Position numbers and translations under genes: made by a program
Assembly: GCA_019058275.1 (NCBI GenBank)
Contig: JAHLVW010000022.1
Location: 1 to 52,318 of the forward strand
Length of the DNA: 52,318 bases
Source: Candidatus Heimdallarchaeota archaeon
GTDB taxonomy: Archaea; Asgardarchaeota; Heimdallarchaeia; JABLTI01
Reading direction: 5' to 3'
The notes under the pieces: model-generated
Seen by the model: only the letters and a program-made list of their open reading frames with translations
Database searches by the model: none
What the model was told of the DNA's origin: nothing
Shown: one piece after another, positions 45,514-52,318 of the stretch
How the letters are laid out: each line of letters begins with the position of its first letter
Position numbering within the stretch: position 1 is the first letter of the stretch

Positions 45514-47945
45514 ATGAAGAAGAGGAGTAGTCTTTTCTTAATAATGATTATATTAGTGAGCTTAGGAGTAGGAATAAGAGGTATCGCTGCAGATACTGAT
45601 ACCCTACTAGACAGTAATAATCTCTCTTCTATGAGTAGCATAACAGGGGATGTCACTTTTCCATTCCCAAAAACTCTGAAATTGAGTGGAGATAATTACT
45701 GGAATATGACTGATTTGTTGGATGTTAATGAAACGTTAGATAACATTCCATCCTTTACTAAAAGTGGTATAACAGCCTATACTGGCAATGATCTTGTGCC
45801 ACAAATAAGTGCAAACAGGTATCTTGTCAATGTAACGCTAATCAATGCAACAATCTATGATGATCATGATATTATTGGTGAAGGAGAAATTTACTTCAAT
45901 GTAACAATAAATGGAAACTTTACAGAAACTGAAAGGTATGGAGCCAATAATGATGAAACACTTGATCTGAATCTAGGTGTTTTCAACTATTGGTGTCTAA
46001 CATTAGATATTAATGTTGAAGTGTGGGATGATGATACATTTCCAGATCCTGATGATGCGTTGGGAGTTTATTCTAATAATATAGGAACCCCGACATCTCA
46101 AAACATTTCAGGTCTAACAGATATTGGTGATGCTAAGGTTTGGCTCGAGATAGAAGTATTAGATACAGCAGCAGGAGTAACAGCTGACTTTTTAGCTGAT
46201 GGATGCAAACCTTATCTATACTTTACCGATGAAACAACCCAAACAGAAGAAGCAGATGAAGTGTTTGCTCGAGTATTAGCAGGTAATGATCCTGTAAAAG
46301 GGAAAACAGTGCTCTGCATACAATACATCTACTACTGGGGATCAGAGTATTTCCCAACACCAATAAATATCCAATTCCATGAAGATGATTATGAGGAGTT
46401 CTTGATATTCATTGATCCAAATGATTGGACGAACCCCTATAGGTATGTCTTCGATGATGGCAGTTATGTTTCGAATACTCGGTCGCAAAGGATAGCCATC
46501 TGGGAGAATTCACCAACGTCATCAATATTGGATACAGAAGCTTATGTCTCAGAGGAACTGACACCTTTACTAGGAGATAATTATACAGCTTCATACAAGA
46601 TTTTCAATTTGGATGAAGCAACACAGGAAAATCGTTCGGGACTAAGTGGAATAACAACAATGAATATTTTGGTACAAAGCTCATTCCACAACTTCCAAGA
46701 AGGACCACCGGGATTACTGGATTTTGTAACTACTGAGTTAGGATATGGATATTCAATTGATGAATTAAATGATTCAATAATAAAAGAATTCTATCAAAGA
46801 CACTACCATGCATTTGAAGAAGGATTGTGGTTTATATCATTCTTAGGAGTAGATACACCAAAAGTCAATCCATTCACGTTTGATGTAATGGGAACATTCG
46901 CATTCCCATACTTAACAAATGCCTATCCAAATGTGGTAGACGATATTGACCGATTCCAAAAAGCGAACAAGAATTTCGTCAACTATGAATATGAACTAGA
47001 GTTAACGACAGCCTTGTTACTGAAAGCAAGGTATACGATCACTGCTCCGGACGCTGTCAATCCAGGAGATGAATTCGATGCTACGATAGAAGTGGAAATA
47101 CTAGAGGATGAAACAGAAATAGCTTTGATTTACATTTCTTCCTCAATGGAACGATAAAAGCACTATTCTTGGATAAGAACTTCCTATTTGATTACGAAGG
47201 AAAAGTAGGTGTAAATATACCAATAGGAACGATAGGTAATATCTTGTCATTGCTAGGATTCAATCCTTACGAACAAGAGGATGTAGATGTTGATGATGCA
47301 GGATACTTGACTCTTAATCAATTTTCATTATCAGCAACACTACTAGGAAACATCATGGAAGCAGACCTATCATTGCACTTCTGGGAAATAATCAAAGGAG
47401 AATTACCAAAATACTATCCAGTGACATATGGACCACTGAACATTCTGGACTACTTTATGGAAGGTATAGACCTAAGCATGGGAGCAAGTTTAGATGGATT
47501 CGTCAATGGAACAATATCATCAAGTGATGAAGCAATAGCGAACGTAACCACTGACAGCTTTGAGTTTGATGGAACGACAACATCAACAACAAGCCATGTA
47601 GCGATCAATGAAGCAATAACAACAAACGAAACATTTGAAATAACATTAGGAGATTTGGCTTTTGCCTTCAGTTTCTTGGCAGATTGGATATTTGATATAG
47701 AATTCAATGACATCATTGCCTTACTAGCACCTGAATATGGACATATGACCTTTGATTTAGGAACATTTCCAGATGTAACATGGACATCTGATGATAGCTA
47801 TAAGCTTGCAACAACATCAGTTTCAAAGGAAGTAGCTGTGCTCGTTGGAGTAACATTAACAAGCGGTCCAAATATCATTATTGTCACAACGACAATTATT
47901 GGAAGTTTAATTGCACTGACTTTTATCAGACGATATAAGAAGTAA
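45514..47945 (+). CDS. Large secreted membrane-anchored surface protein (frameshift at 47124-47126)
   Basis: Two frames, 45514-47157 and 47169-47945, form one gene. Adding one T to the run at 47124-47126 gives TEIAFDLHFFLNGTIKALFL without a stop, about 810 residues. Signal peptide: SLFLIMIILVSLGVGIRGIA. Residues about 95-240 hold a beta-rich domain with many Asp residues (WDDDTFPDPDDALGVYSNN), perhaps a C2- or calcium-binding-like fold. The rest is unrecognised and rich in Asn-X-Thr/Ser glycosylation sites. It ends in helix IIIVTTTIIGSLIALTFI and tail RRYKK. Surface location is well supported, function unknown. Confidence 0.8.
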
Positions 47946-48126
47946 ATTTCACTTCTTTTTCTCTCTTTTTTAATCAACATTGATTAGAGTATCAATATCA
48001 AGTCTGATTAGCATTTTGCATAATGGGGAATATTCTTGTAAAGAGCAAGTAATTTTAATGAGTTGGAGAGTTCTAATGACAAAAAGGCATCAAAAATAGA
48101 AACAGAAATAGTTACCTTTGTTTTTC

Positions 48127-48870
48127 CTAATTGTAGGAATCAACTAAGCATTTTACATAGACCGGACGAATAATTGAAACCACTGGAAAAATTGCTTCTA
48201 ATGCTATACTATTTAATAGTAAATGATGGAAATCATGGGTTACAAATATTCCTTTCTTATCCTTCTCTTTGAGAAAATTAATAAAAATAGAGAGAATTTC
48301 AGCATCTGATTTATTACTAACAGATTTTTCAACTTCAAATCTTATTTTTTCTATTTCTTCTTTTGCTTTTTCTTCATTGGAAATTATTAATCTTTGAATT
48401 TCATAATCCTTAATATAATTAGCAAATTCACCAACTAATCTAATATTTATTTCATTGAAAACATCAATACAGTTTTGCAATACATCGATTATTGATAATT
48501 TGTTTGAAGCCTCTTTCAATATTAATCCCTCAATAAAAAACAAACGATTGCGTAAATCACGTTTTTTCTCAGCAAAAATTTTGTGATCCATGATTTTCCT
48601 AAATTCTAGAATATTATTCTTATCAAAAGATCCTTTCATATCTTTTATCTCATTGTATATTTCCACAAATTTTGTGTTAATTTTATTTGATATTTTGTCA
48701 ACATTTTTAGAGATCTCATCAAAAATTATGTCAGGACATACAATTTTAGCTTTTTTTCTTTTAACTAATTTCAAAGCTTCTTTTAGTGATTCTTCTACTA
48801 CAGCTTTCCAAATGTCTAAAGGAAAAATTAATGCCAAGAAAATGTTCGTATCAAATAAAATGTAAATCAA
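48127..48870 (-). CDS. PIN-domain protein, putative RNase
   Basis: 247 residues, TTG start at 48870 so that ILFDTNIFLAL is the first strand. PIN-type acidic residues are in order: D7 (FDTN), E52 (IIFDEIS), D189 (NKSDAEIL) and D213 (VTHDFHH). A long helical insert (about 60-180) separates them, unlike compact VapC toxins of about 130 residues. PIN nucleases cut single-stranded RNA with metal ions. The upstream gene, 26 bases away on the same strand, encodes an unknown helical protein, so they form a two-gene unit. Confidence 0.78.
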   Translation of the reverse strand: MIYILFDTNIFLALIFPLDIWKAVVEESLKEALKLVKRKKAKIVCPDIIFDEISKNVDKISNKINTKFVEIYNEIKDMKGSFDKNNILEFRKIMDHKIFAEKKRDLRNRLFFIEGLILKEASNKLSIIDVLQNCIDVFNEINIRLVGEFANYIKDYEIQRLIISNEEKAKEEIEKIRFEVEKSVSNKSDAEILSIFINFLKEKDKKGIFVTHDFHHLLLNSIALEAIFPVVSIIRPVYVKCLVDSYN

Positions 48871-48896
48871 ATTGTTTAGCTTGCCCCCAAAAATTC

Positions 48897-49913
48897 CTAA
48901 ATATCGTGGATTAATCTAGAAATTAGATACATTTTCTCTTCGTCCTTTTCTTCATAATTATTTGAGAAAGTGAAAGGTACATCTTTCTTTCTTTCTCTAG
49001 AAATTTTAATTAACTCAAAATGCAATTCCATAGAAGCTTTATTCAAATCATTGAGAATATCTTCAAAATGAATATTATCCAAATTCTCATTTGAATATAC
49101 TTCTTTTGGTTTAAATAATTCATCAATGGTTTTTGAAGACCATATATCCATAAATAGATCTAATTCAACTAGTTTAAGAAGCAATTTATATTGTTTAATA
49201 TCAAGTTTTATGATACGAGCAAAAACAGCTTTTGTGTCTTTTTTGAAATGACTTATACTACCTCTACCAGATAATATGCGTCTTAGCTCAGCTAAAACAT
49301 TATTCAGTTCCGATTTTAAATAGTGAAAATAGCTTATCATAACATTAATGGTTTTACTTATATAAGTCATAAACTTTGGATTCAACATTGATTCTAAGAA
49401 CGTTTTTCCATATTTACGTCTAATTGTATAAAGCGTCTCTTCTATTACATCAAAACTTTCGTTGATATGGCTTCGATAGTTTTTGATTAATGTTTTTAAA
49501 ATTGATTTTTTGTCTTTATTAATTGCTATCTCTATCCCTCGATTTAGTTTTAACTGTTCAATTAATAATTTATCTTTTCCAGTTAACTCCAAACCTTCAT
49601 CTCTAACCTTATTAATTAGCTTATCAAATACTTTGTTAATTTCATCTATCCATTTATTGTATACATCATCATAAGTAAACCAAGATGGAATTTTAATTGT
49701 TTTAAATACCTTCTTCCCAATACCTGCCATATTCTCCTTTAGAGTTTCAAGGATTTCAATACTAAGTTTTTTTAATACTTCTTCATCATAAGTAGATTCA
49801 TCTATTTCATAGGTTTCTGTGGGATAAAAAATTGTACCTAAAGGAATAGAAGATGTAATAGCTTTAGGTAATGTTCCTTTTTCCAAAGTATTGGATCCAA
49901 TAACTGTAGCCAT
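48897..49913 (-). CDS. Unknown helical protein paired with the PIN gene
   Basis: 338 residues, ATG start. Not recognised. Nearly all alpha-helical and strongly charged (IEQLKLNRGIEIAINKDKKS), with no membrane segment and no enzyme motif that I can see. It is the first gene of a two-gene unit with the PIN protein (26-base gap). Possible roles are a partner, inhibitor or sensor for the nuclease, as in toxin-antitoxin or defence units; this is inference from gene order only. Confidence 0.65.
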   Translation of the reverse strand: MATVIGSNTLEKGTLPKAITSSIPLGTIFYPTETYEIDESTYDEEVLKKLSIEILETLKENMAGIGKKVFKTIKIPSWFTYDDVYNKWIDEINKVFDKLINKVRDEGLELTGKDKLLIEQLKLNRGIEIAINKDKKSILKTLIKNYRSHINESFDVIEETLYTIRRKYGKTFLESMLNPKFMTYISKTINVMISYFHYLKSELNNVLAELRRILSGRGSISHFKKDTKAVFARIIKLDIKQYKLLLKLVELDLFMDIWSSKTIDELFKPKEVYSNENLDNIHFEDILNDLNKASMELHFELIKISRERKKDVPFTFSNNYEEKDEEKMYLISRLIHDI

Positions 49914-50296
49914 TTTAATACACTCAAATAATTTAGATTTAATCTTATAAACCTCAGGATTTTCAAGTTGGGATATAGTTATAATTTTATTATTTTAATA
50001 CTTTTATGGTAGATTCAAATTGCTGTATATTTAGTAATATCTTATTTTGGAGAGAATCTCTTAACATAATGTAAAATATTGAATATGTATTTTATTATAA
50101 ATATGCTTCAGAATTAGGTGAATTATTTAAACCCAATCTTTCCTCATATAATATTGTAACTATGAATGAATAAAAGTCTATTGAACTTTAAAAGGATAAT
50201 TCAGGACCATTTTTTTTTAGTTCTCTTTATTATTGTCCTCAACATGAATTATGTTTATATTTTGGGAGATTTTTACTTTAATATTGAATTGATGTT
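49914..50296. other. AT-rich intergenic region without a supported gene
   Basis: Very AT-rich, with short T-runs. It holds the upstream region of the minus-strand pair and of the broken plus-strand gene. No open frame, palindrome or RNA gene is supported here. Confidence 0.6.
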
Positions 50297-51205
50297 TTGT
50301 TGAGAAAAGTATCGTATGTTTTTCCCAATGTTTCAGATATAAGGCAAAGAGGGAGTTTATATGATAGATGGATATTAGCAGAAAAATATAATTGTGACTA
50401 TATTGAAGTTCCTGCTGATTTTATAAAAAATAAAACTGAAATTCAAAAAACAGGATTAGGAATATGTGAATTTTTAGATAAAAAAGCAATTGCTACATTA
50501 TATCAGGACTTCCAATAGTAGAAAGCCATTTAACTATATTTTACATAGTGACCCTTCTTTGCCTAGAAAAGACGAATTGGGAATTCAAATCAAGCAAAGC
50601 TAAAATGGTATGACAATAAATGGGTTGATAAATTCATTAGAATGCTACAATCAATTTCGGAATTCTTTGATTCAACTCCTTATGGAATTGAAATTCATCC
50701 AGGTGACAAAAGGAACACACTAAGAGATTTGTTAAATTCAAGTAAGAAAATTATTGTTCAATTTGAAGCGATTTTTGGTAAGAAACCGTTGATCTTGATT
50801 GAAAATAGAACTGGACAATTTATAGAAAATGGTCTAAATATTTGCAAATTTATGAATTTATTAAAGTGAGAAGAAGATGAATACAAAGAAAAAATAAATT
50901 TTGTTTTAGATGTACAACAACTTTATACATCAACAAAGAAGAATTTTGAAGATCATTTATTCATGCTTCCAATTAAACACATCAAAGCTTTTCACATTCA
51001 TTATAAACATCGAATGCCAGATTTGTCAAATGAAATACCATGGAAAAAAGTTTTTAGCTTAATAAAAAAAATTGAAGAAAATATCATTATTAATCCAGAA
51101 ATACACCATAAAAATAAAGTTGAAGATACCATAGGATTTTGCAATAAGATGTTACCAAATACTAAAGAATTTCTACCTCAGAAAAGTATAAATGATTTTC
51201 TATGA
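50297..51205 (+). pseudogene. Broken TIM-barrel sugar-phosphate-isomerase-like gene
   Basis: Pieces read in order: KVSYVFPNVSDIRQRGSLYD, FNYILHSDPSLPRKDELGIQ, YGIEIHPGDKRNTLRDLLNS, PLILIENRTGQFIENGLNIC, INFVLDVQQLYTS and HIKAFHIHYKHRMPD. The order of ILHSDPSLP, GIEIHPGD, ILIENRTG, LDVQQL and FHIHYKH follows xylose-isomerase-like TIM barrels (metal-binding His, Glu and Asp at strand ends). About 300 residues could be restored by three single-base insertions (near 50503, 50533 and 50592) and by replacing an in-frame TGA at 50867-50869. Four lesions suggest true decay, or a poor stretch of assembly. Confidence 0.6.
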
Positions 51206-51291
51206 TCGATATAGTCAAAGAGTTAGAAGAAATCAAGAATCTAAAAGAAAAAAAAGAAGTAGACCAGAAGAAAAAACAAAGTAATAAATAA
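51202..51291 (+). CDS. 29-residue charged peptide overlapping the broken gene
   Basis: The ATG at 51202 overlaps the stop of the TIM-barrel gene (ATGA). It encodes MIDIVKELEEIKNLKEKKEV and then DQKKKQSNK. A short coiled helix. The overlap is typical of operons, but the length makes it uncertain. Confidence 0.35.
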   Translation: MIDIVKELEEIKNLKEKKEVDQKKKQSNK

Positions 51292-51398
51292 CTAATGACA
51301 TTTGGAACAGCAACCACATAGAGAGGATTCTTCCTTCTTCGTTGAATCAGAACCGCTACAGCAATATTCACAAAAAAAGAAAATAAAAAAATTATGTA

Positions 51399-52160
51399 TT
51401 ATCTATTCAAATTATTATGCGTTTTTTCAATTATTTTAAGTTCTGTAGCCTTTGAATGTTTTTCAGAAACATAATTATATGATAGAAATTTGACACGATT
51501 TCTTATAGGCTCAAATACAGGTCTAGATATTTTATTAATAAAATTTCCTTTTCTCACATTGGAAGAAATTATGAACATTTTTACATTAAAATCTCTTAAT
51601 TCCATGAATTTCAAGAGTGAACTTCTAAAATCTGTAGTGTGATCGATTTCAAAAATTGAATCTGGAAGTTTTCTCTTATTAAACCAAAAAACATCTATGT
51701 ATTTTACAATTTGAATTATGTCGTTATGAGTGAAATCCAATATAGTATTAAAATCAATTATTTCTTTTAAATAGACTGCTTTAGCAGGAAATATCTTATT
51801 ATGATCTTGTGGAGGAATATAGGTTTTGAACCCCTCCATTTTACCAATTTCAACTATTAGACCTTGATAAAGAGAATGTACAGAAACATTAACTTTCTCT
51901 GGTTTGATTTTATTTTTTTCAATTAAATTTGTTACTTCTGCTGGTAATCTGTTTTGATGGGATTTCAAAGCCCATAAACCAGGTTTAATTTTGAAAAAAT
52001 ATTTTTCATTTTGTACAATTCGTCGAATAGATGCAAAAGGTGTTTTTGTCTTCCATATAACATTAGGAATTATTAGTGCATTTTCGTATAAGTAACTCAA
52101 AGTTGCATATCCGTTATTTTCTTCCATTACTTTAATTACTACTTCACGTTGATTCATCAT
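51399..52160 (-). CDS. HARE-HTH-like domain joined to a restriction-nuclease-like domain
   Basis: 253 residues, ATG start. Residues 1-70 (VVIKVMEENNGYATLSYLYE, then IRRIVQNEKYFFKIKPGLWA) fit the HARE-HTH winged helix, a DNA-binding domain linked to chromatin and restriction systems. The C-terminal half contains FEIDHTTDFRSSLLKFMELR followed by a strand (VKMFIIS). This resembles the core of PD-(D/E)xK-like proteins, where an acidic pair precedes a helix, but the Lys of the motif is not clear. Possible role: modification-dependent restriction or regulation. Single gene. Confidence 0.65.
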   Translation of the reverse strand: MMNQREVVIKVMEENNGYATLSYLYENALIIPNVIWKTKTPFASIRRIVQNEKYFFKIKPGLWALKSHQNRLPAEVTNLIEKNKIKPEKVNVSVHSLYQGLIVEIGKMEGFKTYIPPQDHNKIFPAKAVYLKEIIDFNTILDFTHNDIIQIVKYIDVFWFNKRKLPDSIFEIDHTTDFRSSLLKFMELRDFNVKMFIISSNVRKGNFINKISRPVFEPIRNRVKFLSYNYVSEKHSKATELKIIEKTHNNLNR

Positions 52161-52303
52161 CTAATCCCTAAACCTGTTAATAGTAACATTAATCTTAATA
52201 TGATCAATAAAATTATCGTTGCTTAAGAAAGCTAAATTTATTTATCTGAAGATGTTTGAAATTAATAAATCAACTCATTTTTTATTATGTGGAGGAGATT
52301 AAT

Positions 52304-52318
52304 ATGGAAAAGGTTGCA
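52304..52318 (+). CDS. Start of a gene running off the window
   Basis: GGAGGAG lies 6-7 bases before ATG GAA AAG GTT GCA at the window end. A strong ribosome site and AT-rich upstream sequence make a real start likely. The product cannot be told from five codons. Confidence 0.55.

Noticed and set aside
34660..50869. TGA recoding (selenocysteine or tryptophan) because of in-frame TGA at 34660, about 44675 and 50867
   Set aside because: TGA is a normal stop in intact genes here (for example 13977-13979), the positions are not catalytic, and no SECIS-like hairpin was seen.

Overview
The window is AT-rich DNA from an archaeon, most probably an Asgard archaeon (Promethearchaeota). This placement is inference, since there is no rRNA or ribosomal protein gene to anchor it. 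It rests on TATA-box promoters with Shine-Dalgarno sites, large secreted beta-propeller proteins anchored by one C-terminal helix with an Arg/Lys tail, an intact JAMM/MPN peptidase, an archaeal-type flavin reductase, and bacterial-type lipid genes (DegV and PlsY). No rRNA, tRNA, CRISPR array or intact transposase was seen.

Layout. 1-10.9 kb: a partial VCBS-type propeller gene, an Ntn-hydrolase of the glycosylasparaginase family, and three tandem paralogous LVIVD-propeller/FN3/membrane-anchor surface proteins. 11-15.8 kb: a restriction-associated domain protein, a flavin reductase, and a heterodimeric ABC exporter. 15.8-19.5 kb: two successive convergent DegV-PlsY pairs with matching promoters, matching candidate operators and matching hairpins between the genes. 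19.7-25.5 kb: a carbonic-anhydrase-like protein, a CPBP protease, a serine beta-lactamase-like hydrolase, a SRPBCC protein and hypotheticals. 25.5-33 kb: a LVIVD/thrombospondin-3 surface protein and a tandemly duplicated VCBS-propeller/thrombospondin-3 gene. 33-35.5 kb: a JAMM peptidase and decayed genes. 35.2-43.3 kb: a long minus-strand redox cluster of five aldo/keto reductases (four with C-terminal ferredoxin-like domains), a pyruvate-kinase-C-domain protein, an iron-sulfur flavoprotein, an SDR, and remnants of two further members. It is divergent from a winged-helix regulator across a palindrome-rich intergenic region. 44-52 kb: a large surface protein, a PIN-domain gene paired with an unknown helical gene, a broken TIM-barrel gene, and a HARE-HTH/nuclease-like protein.

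How genes may work together. DegV proteins of the FakB type deliver fatty acids for conversion to acyl-phosphate, and PlsY uses acyl-phosphate to acylate glycerol-3-phosphate. Two co-located pairs in an archaeon therefore suggest a compact ester-lipid or fatty-acid-scavenging module. The aldo/keto reductase cluster looks like a regulated catabolic redox operon. The surface-protein genes probably display adhesive or ligand-binding propellers of varying stalk length.

Caution. Several genes are broken by single-base changes, often in short homopolymers. Some breaks look like assembly error. Others, with nonsense codons and truncation, look like real gene decay.
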